From positions 89,958 through 153,957 of the forward strand of contig CAKVEC010000005.1 in assembly GCA_934728255.1 (NCBI GenBank): 64,000 nt of DNA, given 5' to 3'. This document shows, one piece after another, positions 40,359 to 49,056 of this stretch (its first letter is position 1; the number at the start of each line of letters is the position of its first letter). The DNA is from an uncultured Bacteroidales bacterium (GTDB lineage Bacteria; Bacteroidota; Bacteroidia; Bacteroidales; Paludibacteraceae). The position numbers were made by a program, and so were the translations under genes. Below the pieces are notes generated by a model that saw only the letters and a program-made list of their open reading frames with translations, made no database searches and was not told the DNA's origin.

Positions 40359-43085
40359 TTAGAAGTTGAGTTTCAGACGGATATTCCACTGACGCCCTTT
40401 GTTGTAGAAGAAATAGATGTTGTCAATTGAGTTCTCCGCAGTACCGGCAGAAGCGGTGTTGGCACTCCATGCTTTCTCTATGTAGTATTGGTTGAGCAGG
40501 TTGCTTACGTTGCCCGAGAGGGTAGCGCGTACGCTTTCGCCAATCTTGAAACTGTAACTTGCACGCAAGTCCATCGAACCGCCTACCGGGCACTTGTACG
40601 GCTCTACGATATTCATCGTTTTGCCGAGTGTCAGGTTGCTACCGGAGAAAGAATAGTAGGAGTAGTTGCGGGCATAAACGGTGTATTCGGCACCGATACG
40701 GAAACCTTTGAACGGCTTGAAAGTAACGCCCAAGTTGGCAGTAGTCTGTGCCTGACCGCCTACGTGAATACCTTTCATATTGATGATTGCATTGGCTTGG
40801 TCTTCTGCACCGGGGGTCGTGATAGTACCATCGGTGCGGAGGGCATTGCCCTGTTCGTCATATGCATAGCCTTTCACGCTGTCGCTGTCCCACTTCCAAC
40901 TGCCCAAAGAGAGCATCGCATTCAGTTCGAGCCATTTGGTCGGACGTGCTTTCAACTCGGCTTCGATACCCATATGCTGTGCATTGACACCCGTCATATT
41001 CATGTAATAGTTGGTCTGGTCTGGGTTGCTCAGCGTACCGCTCTTGGTCATAGTCTTGTCCATCCACTCTGTGAAATAAGCATTTACATTGAGTGCTACA
41101 TATTCGTTTTGGAAGCCATAACCCACCTCTACGGAAGCGATTTTTTCGTTTTTGGCATCCTGGTTGATAGCGTGCGAAGTATTAGACGACATAAAGGCAG
41201 CATTAAACTTCGGCGCACGGCTGATAAATCCGGCATTAAGGAATACATTGTTGTATTTCAAGAACTTGTAGTTGACACCACCCTTGATGGTACCGCCTGC
41301 GAAACCGATAGTCTCCGAGCGTTGGTTGTTCTCGTCGTAGTAGAAACGATCCACACGCCAATAGTGGTTGTAGGAGAACGATCCGTTGACAAAAGCAGAG
41401 AGGTTGTTTTGACTGTATTCCAATGATGCAAAAGCACCTTCCTGCATTACGTGTCCGGTATAGTCGCGGTAAACGACATCACCGATACCGAGTTTCTCAT
41501 ATACCCAATCGTTGTCGTTGCGGTGGTAGTTATTGTCTGCCGAAACCGATTTGATACGGGTCTTGTCCATAAAGTATGCACCATCCAACAGGTCGGAGAT
41601 AACAGCGGTGTGGATACCCTCGTAGTAACGGAGATCAACACCGGCGGTCAGATCCAGGCAATCAAGGAACTTCTTATTATAAGTGGACACGAGCCCGTAC
41701 CAGTTGTGGTAGTTGCGGTTCTCGGCAATCACCAGTTCCGAACCATACTCGCTGGCTGCGTTGAGGGCTTGTACGGCTCCGTAATCAAATGTACCGTCCT
41801 CGCGGCGGAAAGTGGTACTCAATATACCGTTTACCGCACCTTTGGTGAGATCGCTGTAGTCGTAAGACGACATCGTACCGGGTTCTGCTGTATAACCGAA
41901 ACCGCGACCGATAGATACATACGCAGTAGTAGAGAGCGATGACGAGTGGTCTATTTGCCAAACGTGGTTGAGCGAAATCTGCGGTTTGTGGTATTGGTTG
42001 TACGCAGCCGATTTCTGATTGCCGTAATTGTCGTAACCATAGTTCGGGTTATAGCGGCGATAGTCCATACCGTCGTGCATATAGCGTTTTACTTTGTTCC
42101 ACTCGGCGAGGGTGAGCGCACCGCTTGAACCCGAAGGACGCTGGTAGTGTCCCTGTGGAGCACCAAAGCCGGTGAGACTCAACTGGTGGTTCTCGTTGAT
42201 ACGTTTCGATATATTGGCGAAATAACTATAGCCCGAGAAATTGGTGCCTTGGATATAGCCGTCGCCCCAAGTCTTGGTACCCATTACGGTGATAGCCCAA
42301 CCATTGGACATCAGACCCGTCGAAACGGAAAATGCCACTTTGTTGTAGCCGTCGTTACCCATTGCATAACTGAGCAAACCGCCTTTCTTAGCATCGATGC
42401 CCTTGGTAACGATATTGATTGTACCGCCCACAGACGGAGCCGAAAGTTTGCTTGCACCCATACCACGCTGCGTCTGCATAACGGAAGTTACATCGCTCAG
42501 TCCCTGCCAGTTCGACCAATAGACCGTACCACCTTCCATATCGTTCATCGGTACACCATTTACCATCGTTGCCACGTTGGTGTTGTCGAAACCGCGCATC
42601 CAGATTTCGGCATCGCCCCAACCGCCACCTTGACCATTGGCATGCACACCGGGGGTGTTCTTCAGTACTTCGGGGAACTCACCGCCACCGAGACGCTCTT
42701 CGATGTCAAGTGCTGTTACTTGGCTCACTGCCACAGGAGTTTTCTGCTGCTGTGCAATCTGACCGGTGATGGTAACGTCTTGAAGCGATACGGCTTCGGG
42801 ATCCATACGCAGAACACCGAGATTGGCATTCTTCTTGGTTGCAACCTCCAGCGAGGCATAGCCAACGTAGGATAGTTTCAACTTGGCACCGTTTTGTGCT
42901 TCGAGTTTGAAGTTACCATCGATGTCGGTCACAACACCATTGGTAGTTCCCACTTCGATGACAGATACACCGATCAATGGTTCACCTGTCTGCGCATCTT
43001 GTACGTTACCGGTTACCTTCTGCGTCTGTGCCATCAGCACTACGCTCGTCCCCAAACAGAGGAGTAGGGATAACAGTTTTTTCAT
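40359..43085 (-). CDS. TonB-dependent receptor with carboxypeptidase-like N-domain
   Basis: 909-residue outer-membrane importer. Signal peptide (MKKLLSLLLCLGTSVVLMAQ), an 80-residue carboxypeptidase-regulatory-like domain (VTGNVQDAQTGEPLIGVSVI), plug domain (about 115-225: GGGEFPEVLKNTPGVHANGQ, MVNGVPMNDMEGGTVYWSNW) and barrel ending in an aromatic-rich strand WNIRLKLNF. It is shorter than classical SusC (about 1000) and belongs to the group that pairs with OB-fold or jelly-roll lipoproteins rather than SusD. Its partner lies just downstream and a secreted nuclease just upstream, which suggests nucleic-acid-derived cargo. No -7 box was found in the 140-bp spacer in front. Confidence 0.9.
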   Translation of the reverse strand: MKKLLSLLLCLGTSVVLMAQTQKVTGNVQDAQTGEPLIGVSVIEVGTTNGVVTDIDGNFKLEAQNGAKLKLSYVGYASLEVATKKNANLGVLRMDPEAVSLQDVTITGQIAQQQKTPVAVSQVTALDIEERLGGGEFPEVLKNTPGVHANGQGGGWGDAEIWMRGFDNTNVATMVNGVPMNDMEGGTVYWSNWQGLSDVTSVMQTQRGMGASKLSAPSVGGTINIVTKGIDAKKGGLLSYAMGNDGYNKVAFSVSTGLMSNGWAITVMGTKTWGDGYIQGTNFSGYSYFANISKRINENHQLSLTGFGAPQGHYQRPSGSSGALTLAEWNKVKRYMHDGMDYRRYNPNYGYDNYGNQKSAAYNQYHKPQISLNHVWQIDHSSSLSTTAYVSIGRGFGYTAEPGTMSSYDYSDLTKGAVNGILSTTFRREDGTFDYGAVQALNAASEYGSELVIAENRNYHNWYGLVSTYNKKFLDCLDLTAGVDLRYYEGIHTAVISDLLDGAYFMDKTRIKSVSADNNYHRNDNDWVYEKLGIGDVVYRDYTGHVMQEGAFASLEYSQNNLSAFVNGSFSYNHYWRVDRFYYDENNQRSETIGFAGGTIKGGVNYKFLKYNNVFLNAGFISRAPKFNAAFMSSNTSHAINQDAKNEKIASVEVGYGFQNEYVALNVNAYFTEWMDKTMTKSGTLSNPDQTNYYMNMTGVNAQHMGIEAELKARPTKWLELNAMLSLGSWKWDSDSVKGYAYDEQGNALRTDGTITTPGAEDQANAIINMKGIHVGGQAQTTANLGVTFKPFKGFRIGAEYTVYARNYSYYSFSGSNLTLGKTMNIVEPYKCPVGGSMDLRASYSFKIGESVRATLSGNVSNLLNQYYIEKAWSANTASAGTAENSIDNIYFFYNKGRQWNIRLKLNF

Positions 43086-43125
43086 TTGGTTGTTTGTTGT
43101 TTATTGAATAATTGATTGATTAGAC

Positions 43126-43194
43126 CGCTTCGCTGTTGGAAGTTAGATCGCTTCGCTGTTGGAAGTTAGATCGCTTCGCTGTTGGAGGTTAGAT
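43126..43194 (-). repeat. 23-bp tandem array (3 units)
   Basis: Three copies of a 23-bp unit starting CGCTTCGCTGTTGGAAG and ending TTAGAT; the third has one change. It lies in the leader of the TonB receptor. Confidence 0.92.
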
Positions 43195-43197
43195 AAA

Positions 43198-43224
43198 AAT
43201 AGCGACCCGCAAAGAGCCGCTATT
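43198..43224 (-). terminator. Probable terminator of S1/P1 nuclease gene
   Basis: AATAGCG / CGCTATT stem with T-run on the minus strand, 6 bp after the nuclease stop. Confidence 0.6.
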
Positions 43225-43229
43225 ATTCC

Positions 43230-44015
43230 TTATTTATATAGTTCGTTGAGAAGTTGTGCCAATCGGATACCCGAAGCATAGAGTTGCCATTCCATATCGC
43301 CCGCAAAATGGTACACGTAATGATACGGGTTGCCGTTCCAAGTAGTCTGGTACGCATAGATGGCTTCGGTCAAGTGGTAGTTGTGGAGCAGAATATCAGC
43401 ATTGGTCATCTGCTGAATAGCCTTTTTCTGATAACTCAATCGGTCTTGCAGATATTGCGAATATTCTGTGTACGTGTATCCGCGCGCATCAATGAGTTTG
43501 GAGTCCCAAATGGCGTGCAGATTGGTGTTTTGCCCGAACCATTTTACTTTCACCCGGTTTCCGCCGAGGTCATCAATATGCCCTGTGTGCATCGGGCAGA
43601 AACGGTCGCCCATAAAGTGGATAATAAACGCCAATGCATCGCGGTTGCTCTTGTCGTGGCGCAATACGTTGGTCAGACTATCCATTGCACGGAATAGATT
43701 GCCGCCCTCACGTGGGTAATCGGACAGTGTCGCCACTACTGCAGAATCGGTCATACCGCCGTTCAGATCTTGGAAATGCCAGTCGAAACTGGTGGGGTAA
43801 ATGGTGTCGCTTTTGATTTCGTCCGGCCAGTTGGCTACGTAAATCATTCCGTGTTTGCCAAGCACTTTGTCCACCTGCTTGCGTGCACGGCGGTTCATGT
43901 TGTCATAGGCTATTTGGGCAATGATGCGGTGCCCTTCCTGTCCCCATGCCAGCAGGTGCTGAACGGGACAACCAAGTAAGAAAACAAGGGTGCAGAGGGT
44001 AAATGTACGTTTCAT
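43230..44015 (-). CDS. S1/P1-type zinc nuclease, secreted
   Basis: 261 residues; cuts single-stranded DNA and RNA and removes 3'-phosphates. The signal peptide ends LLA, so mature Trp1 and His6 in WGQEGHRIIAQIA are placed exactly as in P1 nuclease. Further ligands: Asp in NWPDEIKSD, His in FDWHFQD, HFMGD (His/Asp), CPMHTGHIDD, and NLHAIWDSKLID (His/Asp). All nine trinuclear-zinc ligands appear present. It is exported to the periplasm or surface. It lies upstream of a TonB receptor and OB-like lipoprotein on the same strand, separated by a hairpin and 23-bp repeats. Its promoter at 44035 leaves a leader of under 20 nt. Confidence 0.93.
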   Translation of the reverse strand: MKRTFTLCTLVFLLGCPVQHLLAWGQEGHRIIAQIAYDNMNRRARKQVDKVLGKHGMIYVANWPDEIKSDTIYPTSFDWHFQDLNGGMTDSAVVATLSDYPREGGNLFRAMDSLTNVLRHDKSNRDALAFIIHFMGDRFCPMHTGHIDDLGGNRVKVKWFGQNTNLHAIWDSKLIDARGYTYTEYSQYLQDRLSYQKKAIQQMTNADILLHNYHLTEAIYAYQTTWNGNPYHYVYHFAGDMEWQLYASGIRLAQLLNELYK

Positions 44016-44034
44016 ACGCGTTTCGTTTACGCCT

Positions 44035-44066
44035 GCAAAGGTACGGCTTTTTTCTTATTCGCGCAA
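44035..44066 (-). promoter_or_regulatory. Promoter of S1/P1 nuclease gene
   Basis: Minus strand TACCTTTGC (44043-44035) and TTG (44066-44064), spacing 20 bp. Confidence 0.8.
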
Positions 44067-44102
44067 ATTAAAAAGAAATTTGTAGAAGGAAGTACATCCA
44101 AA

Positions 44103-44270
44103 ATTATGCATACCGGTTGCATAAAAAGTGTATATAATGCATAAAAAGATAGTTTATCCACAGCCTAAACACACATTCTTTCTACGTCCTTTCTACGTCC
44201 TTTCTACGTCTTTTCTACGTAGTTGGTACTATAAGGTATAGAAATTGTATAATTTGTATATTTTTTGCAT
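44103..44270 (+). repeat. Dispersed intergenic element, copy 2
   Basis: TGCATAAAA blocks (44118, 44138), four 11-bp TTTCTACGTCC-type units (44178-44221), then GTTGGTACTATAAGGTATAG and TTGTATATTTTTTGCAT. Most complete copy. The 44067-44349 spacer contains nothing else. Confidence 0.85.
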
Positions 44271-44349
44271 AAAATCAGGTTGATTTTTTCGAGTGTATGT
44301 TGTTTGTCGGAATAAGCAATATGGTCTGTTTTACAACCGAACTGCAAGA

Positions 44350-45252
44350 CTATTTGGAGAAACGGCGGTTGACGGGGCGGACGCGGTAGCCCGCTTCGCG
44401 CAGGTCGGCAAGCAACCCTTTGTCGCCACCGAGATAGACGGCATTGAGCGTAATAAAGCAACCGCCGTCGTGCAAGTATAGGGCGAGACGTTTGACCCAC
44501 TGCACGTTGCGTTGTGCATAGACTTTGTAGTCGGAAAAAGAGATGGAAGTGTTATTATCCGGTCCTTCCACTTGGAATGCCATATCGCCCAAACGCCCCA
44601 TCAGATACATCTCGCGAAGGGTACGCTCCTGTTTTATTTCCCGCTCGGGATATTCAACCACTTTCTTCAGTTCGGCACATTGCCAGTGGAACGGCTCGCG
44701 GTCAAACAGCATATACATCGTTTCCCCCACATCGTCCAATCCATAGACAGGTATGCCTTTTTCTTGTGCCACAGCCTCAAAGAACGTTTCCATTGAGCGT
44801 TGTTCGTCGTAGTGGAGCCATTGTTTCATCAGTTCGGTACGAAGCATCTCGGTCAGATAGGACGGTTTCATACGGCATAGTTTATCCAACCCTATACCGA
44901 GATTGAGGCGTAGCGCATTGTCTATCAGTTGATAATCTTCGTCAGAATAAAAATTGCTCAGGCGTATAGAATCCGGCAATACTGCCGCCTGGCGCAAAGC
45001 GGCTATGGCTTCATAGTCTTGCATCGCAAACTCAGTAATCACCTTGTTACACTTGCTAAAACAGGCAAAAGCATTGGGAATGGTGTCGATAAAGGTCATA
45101 TCCACCAGACGGTTTGTAGCGAGGATATATGATTTGCCCTGTGTACCGTTGCCGCTTATCTCGTAGAGCAGTTGGGCGGGAGCAGACAGAGTTAATATCG
45201 TTGCTGACACCAGAAATATAAGTCGTTTTCGAAAACTGAACATAAAAAGCAA
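44350..45252 (-). CDS. TraB/GumN-family protein
   Basis: 300 residues with an N-terminal signal (RKRLIFLVSATILTLSAPAQ). The family fold (Tiki/TraB-like, metal-dependent hydrolase in some members) is suggested by GNGTQGKSYILATNRLVD at the start, the CNKVITEFAM strand, the MKPSYLTEML segment and the end AVYLGGDKGLLADLREAGY. The usual GTxHxG metal motif after the first strand is changed to ATNRLVD, so catalytic function may be altered or lost. The start could also be the ATG at 45243. Its unit is not linked to the V-ATPase operon, which is divergent. Confidence 0.8.
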   Translation of the reverse strand: MLFMFSFRKRLIFLVSATILTLSAPAQLLYEISGNGTQGKSYILATNRLVDMTFIDTIPNAFACFSKCNKVITEFAMQDYEAIAALRQAAVLPDSIRLSNFYSDEDYQLIDNALRLNLGIGLDKLCRMKPSYLTEMLRTELMKQWLHYDEQRSMETFFEAVAQEKGIPVYGLDDVGETMYMLFDREPFHWQCAELKKVVEYPEREIKQERTLREMYLMGRLGDMAFQVEGPDNNTSISFSDYKVYAQRNVQWVKRLALYLHDGGCFITLNAVYLGGDKGLLADLREAGYRVRPVNRRFSK

Positions 45253-45474
45253 ATATTAATAGTTCGAAATAAAGTCCTATGCCGCAAGCGGAAAGAAATC
45301 TAAGTAAATCTTTGGCTTTGCATCCATAAATTACCATAAATCTTATTCGCCTACGGCGGTAAAGTAAGGCAATTTGCTTATATCGAACTGACGTTATATT
45401 ATGGTGTATGTACAAATACCGTTCCAATAGATTAAGAAAATAACCGCATCCAAACAATATCTATACAATTTATG

Positions 45475-45577
45475 CGATATATAAAGTGTATAAAGTGTAT
45501 AAAAGCACCACATAAAAGCCTATCTCGTTGCCGTAAATGGTATTATGAGGTATGGGAATTACATAATCTGTATATAT
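45475..45577 (+). repeat. Dispersed intergenic element, copy 4 (no 11-bp units)
   Basis: TATAAAGTGTATAAAGTGTA blocks and then GTAAATGGTATTATGAGGTA and ACATAATCTGTATAT, aligned with the 3' part of copies 1-3, but lacking TTTCTACGTCC units. The 45253-45895 spacer holds no gene; an open frame of 105 codons in it has no protein-like features. Confidence 0.65.
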
Positions 45578-45786
45578 CATCCGATTGGGATACGGTTGCC
45601 CTGTAAAGTCCATCTCTGCGTTAGTCCATCTCTGACACTTTTCTTTTTGGATAAGAATTTTGGAAAATACAAGCATGCAAGAGGTAATACAAATGCGAAT
45701 TTTGGCACAAATTTTGCCAATTTATGTTGTACAGCACATAAATTTGGTGAATGTGGTTTCCAAAATACTTTTTGCTCCATAAACGT

Positions 45787-45818
45787 TTGTTTAAGCAGAT
45801 ATTTTTTTGTACCTTTGC
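45787..45818 (+). promoter_or_regulatory. V-ATPase operon promoter
   Basis: TTG 45787-45789, 20-bp spacer, TACCTTTGC 45810-45818; leader about 70 nt. Confidence 0.85.
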
Positions 45819-45895
45819 ACAGATTTTTGCTGAGAGAGCATCTTGGAATGCGCAAAATGTAACCTTACAATAGTAAAATATAAAATCAAAATACA

Positions 45896-46486
45896 ATGAA
45901 CTTATCAGAATTGACCGACAAAATCTACGCAGAAGGCGTGGAAAAAGGTAATCAAGAGGCACAACAGATTATCGATAAAGCCAATGCGCAAGCGGCTGAG
46001 ATTGTAGCCAAGGCCGAGAAAGAAGCACAAGCCAAAGTGGCTGCAGCCGAGGCAAAAGCACAAGAATTGGATAAAAACACACGTGCCGAGTTGAAACTGT
46101 TTGCCGAGCAGAGCGTAAATGCCTTGAAAACCGAAGTAACGAACCTTCTGACAGACAAAGTGGCACAAGAGAACGTAAAAGCGGCTACAGCGGATGCGAA
46201 GTTTATGCAGGGTATTATTCTGAAACTCGCAGAGCAGATGGCTAAAGAAGGTGAAGTGGAAATTGATGCCAAGGATGCAGAGGCTCTGAAAGCCTATTTC
46301 GAAGCGAATGCCAAAGGTCTGCTGGATAAGGGCGTGCAAATCAATGAAGTAAAAGGTATCAAAACCGATTTTGCCATCAAACCTGCCAAAGGTGGATACA
46401 AACTGGCTTTCGGCGAGAAGGAGTTTGTTGAGTATTTCAAGGAGTTTCTCCGTCCGCAACTGATTGAGTTGCTGTTTGGAAAATAA
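45896..46486 (+). CDS. ntpE: V-type ATPase subunit E
   Basis: 196-residue peripheral-stalk subunit joining the A/B head to subunit I. A long charged Ala/Glu/Lys coiled coil (residues about 15-75: AAEIVAKAEKEAQAKVAAAE) is followed by a globular C-terminal domain (KPAKGGYKLAFGEKEFVEYF). Length matches the family. First gene of the operon E, DUF2764, A, B, D, I, K. Confidence 0.88.
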   Translation: MNLSELTDKIYAEGVEKGNQEAQQIIDKANAQAAEIVAKAEKEAQAKVAAAEAKAQELDKNTRAELKLFAEQSVNALKTEVTNLLTDKVAQENVKAATADAKFMQGIILKLAEQMAKEGEVEIDAKDAEALKAYFEANAKGLLDKGVQINEVKGIKTDFAIKPAKGGYKLAFGEKEFVEYFKEFLRPQLIELLFGK

Positions 46487-46488
46487 AT

Positions 46489-46524
46489 CTAGAAAATCTA
46501 GAACAACTAGAAAATCTAGGATAA
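46489..46524 (+). repeat. 9-bp tandem array, family G (4 units)
   Basis: CTAGAAAAT, CTAGAACAA, CTAGAAAAT, CTAGGATAA fill the gap before the ATG at 46526. Similar TTCTAGA words precede 28956 (28894-28919). Confidence 0.8.
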
Positions 46525-46525
46525 T

Positions 46526-47254
46526 ATGGGATATGAATGTTTAGTGGCGGGTTTGCCCGAGTTGAAAGCAGGTGGTGAGACCCCAATGACGATGGAGTCG
46601 CTCCTGCTGTTGCTTGAGGAAAACTTGTCGGAAAAGGATAAGCCTTTGCTGGACTTGCTCCGGATGAAAAGCGATGCCCCTCAGATAAGCGAACTTATTG
46701 AGCGATACGATGATTCAATTATCGACCAACCTGAGTGGTGGGAGGATGCGCGCAACAATCTTTCGGAGACTGATTTGCGCACACAACTGTTGTACGAATA
46801 TGGGTTGAAAAGCAAGAATAAGTTTGTCCGTGCTTGGTTTGCCTATAATCAAGATATCAATAATGTGTTGGTGGCAACGATTTGCCGCAAGCACGGCTTT
46901 GATGTGCGCAAGATGATTGTCGGGCAAGGCGAAGTGGCTGAGATATTACGCAAGAACCTGCAGCAGAAGGATTTTGGTTTGGTAGGTGTCATGGACGACC
47001 TGCAAGAAGTGATGTCTCTCGTTGACATCGACAACCTGATGGAACGCGAGAAACGTTTGGACGCTCTGCGCTTTGCATGGCTCGAAGAAGCAACGCTCTT
47101 TGTCGATTTTTCAATAGAGAACGTACTGGCGTATTATTTGCAAGCCGAAATGCTCAATCGTTGGTCGCTGCTAACGGTCGAGCAGGGCGAGAAAGTGTTC
47201 CGCGAACTGGTTGCCGATATGAAGAAAGGCGTAAATCTCGATGCCGAGGCATAA
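46526..47254 (+). CDS. DUF2764 protein, V-ATPase operon, likely subunit C counterpart
   Basis: 242 residues, no signal or membrane segment, alpha-helical and acidic. MGYECLVAGLPELKAGG and the later RDxF-like helices are typical of DUF2764, a family found only in V-ATPase operons of Bacteroidota and relatives. Its position and size fit a replacement for the central-stalk cap subunit C (d-type), which has no recognisable gene in this operon. Role by context only. Confidence 0.8.
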   Translation: MGYECLVAGLPELKAGGETPMTMESLLLLLEENLSEKDKPLLDLLRMKSDAPQISELIERYDDSIIDQPEWWEDARNNLSETDLRTQLLYEYGLKSKNKFVRAWFAYNQDINNVLVATICRKHGFDVRKMIVGQGEVAEILRKNLQQKDFGLVGVMDDLQEVMSLVDIDNLMEREKRLDALRFAWLEEATLFVDFSIENVLAYYLQAEMLNRWSLLTVEQGEKVFRELVADMKKGVNLDAEA

Positions 47255-47293
47255 GCGGGAACAACGAAAATAACGAAAATAACAACAAAAGAT

Positions 47294-49051
47294 ATGACAA
47301 CAGGAAAAGTAAGAGGTATTATCTCCAACCTGGTTACGGTGTTGGTGGATGGTCCTGTCGCACAAAACGAAATCTGCTATATCACATTGGGTGATACCAA
47401 ACTGATGGCAGAGGTCATCAAAGTGATTGGCGACAATGTCTATGCGCAGGTATTTGAATCGACGCGCGGGCTGAAAGTCGGCAATATGGTAGAGTTTACC
47501 GGGCACATGCTCGAGGTTACGCTCGGTCCAGGTTTGTTGAGCCGCAATTATGACGGCTTACAGAATGACCTGAACAAACTAACTGGCGTGTTCTTGAAGC
47601 GTGGTGAGTATAATTTCCCGCTCGACAAAGAGAAACTATGGAAGTTTGAGCCTATTGCCAAGGTGGGCGACAAGGTGGAGGCTGCCGCTTGGCTCGGCGA
47701 GGTGGACGAGAACCACCAGCCACACAAGATTATGGTGCCGTTTGTGTTCGAGGGCGAATATACAGTGAAGAGCATTGTACCCGCAGGCGAGTACAAGATT
47801 TTGGATACTATCGCCGTGCTGACCGATGCCGAAGGCAACGATCATGAAGTTACCATGGTGCAAAAATGGCCGGTGAAGAAGGCTATTCTGGCATACAAGA
47901 GCAAACCGCGTCCATTCAAACTGCTCGAAACGGGTGTGCGCACGATTGATACGGCTAACCCTATTTGCGAGGGTGGTACGGGCTTTATCCCCGGTCCTTT
48001 CGGTACGGGTAAGACGGTGCTTCAGCACGCTATCTCGAAACAAGCCGAGGCGGATATCGTAATTATCGCTGCCTGCGGCGAGCGTGCCAACGAGGTCGTT
48101 GAGACCTTTACGGAGTTCCCCGAATTGGAAGACCCGCACACAGGGCGCAAGTTGATGGAGCGTACCATTATCATTGCCAACACGTCGAATATGCCTGTGG
48201 CTTCTCGTGAAGCATCGGTTTACACCTCAATGACGATAGCAGAATACTACCGTTCTATGGGCTTGCGCGTACTGCTGATGGCGGACTCTACGAGCCGTTG
48301 GGCACAGGCGTTGCGTGAGATGTCGAACCGTCTGGAAGAGTTGCCCGGTCAGGACGCTTTCCCGATGGACTTGTCGGCGATTATCGGTGCCTTCTACGCA
48401 CGCGCAGGCTACGTGTACCTTAATAATGGAAAGACCGGTTCTGTAACATTCCTCGGTACGGTTTCGCCTGCCGGAGGTAACCTCAAAGAGCCTGTTACCG
48501 AGGGTACAAAGAAGGTGGCGCGTTGTTTCTATGCCTTGGAACAGGCACGTGCCGACCGCAAGCGTTATCCGGCTGTTAACCCGATTGACTCATACTCGAA
48601 ATATATTGAATACCCCGAGTTTGAGGAGTATATCTCCAATTTGATTGACAACGAATGGCTCGGTAAGGTAAACGATATGAAGACCTATCTGCTGCGTGGT
48701 AAGGAGATTCAAGAGCAAATCAACATCTTGGGTGATGATGGTGTACCCGTTGATTACCACGAGGAGTTCTGGAAATCGGAGGTGATTGACTTCGTGATTT
48801 TGCAACAGGATGCATTTGACAAGATTGATGCCGTTTGCCCGTTGGAGCGTCAGGAGTATATGCTCAATCTGGTGATGGACATCTGCAAACATGACTATGA
48901 CTTCCAAAACTTCCTGGATGTAAGCGAATACTTCAAGAAAGTGATTAACCTTTGTAAACAAATGAACTACAGCGAGTTCCACTCGGCTGAATTTGAAGAA
49001 TATCAACAAAAACTCAACGCTCTGCTCGCTGAGAAACAAATCAAAGCATAA
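47294..49051 (+). CDS. ntpA: V-type ATPase catalytic subunit A
   Basis: 585 residues; hydrolyses ATP in the A3B3 head. Walker A is GPFGTGKTVLQH (residues about 234-245), Walker B region VLLMADSTSRWAQALREMS, catalytic Glu in ACGERANEVVE, and the bulge (non-homologous) domain insert between about residues 110 and 190. Cytoplasmic face of the inner membrane. The start at 47294 (MTTGKVRGIISNLVTVLVDG) lies after a short run of 9-bp AACGAAAAT repeats. Confidence 0.96.
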   Translation: MTTGKVRGIISNLVTVLVDGPVAQNEICYITLGDTKLMAEVIKVIGDNVYAQVFESTRGLKVGNMVEFTGHMLEVTLGPGLLSRNYDGLQNDLNKLTGVFLKRGEYNFPLDKEKLWKFEPIAKVGDKVEAAAWLGEVDENHQPHKIMVPFVFEGEYTVKSIVPAGEYKILDTIAVLTDAEGNDHEVTMVQKWPVKKAILAYKSKPRPFKLLETGVRTIDTANPICEGGTGFIPGPFGTGKTVLQHAISKQAEADIVIIAACGERANEVVETFTEFPELEDPHTGRKLMERTIIIANTSNMPVASREASVYTSMTIAEYYRSMGLRVLLMADSTSRWAQALREMSNRLEELPGQDAFPMDLSAIIGAFYARAGYVYLNNGKTGSVTFLGTVSPAGGNLKEPVTEGTKKVARCFYALEQARADRKRYPAVNPIDSYSKYIEYPEFEEYISNLIDNEWLGKVNDMKTYLLRGKEIQEQINILGDDGVPVDYHEEFWKSEVIDFVILQQDAFDKIDAVCPLERQEYMLNLVMDICKHDYDFQNFLDVSEYFKKVINLCKQMNYSEFHSAEFEEYQQKLNALLAEKQIKA

Positions 49052-49056
49052 CGACT

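Noticed and set aside
43126..43224. Invertible promoter in the TonB receptor leader
   Set aside because: The 23-bp repeats are direct, not inverted, and no recombinase gene is near.
45545..45862. 105-codon open frame before the V-ATPase operon
   Set aside because: Cys/Phe-rich with no family features, crosses the operon promoter; considered chance.
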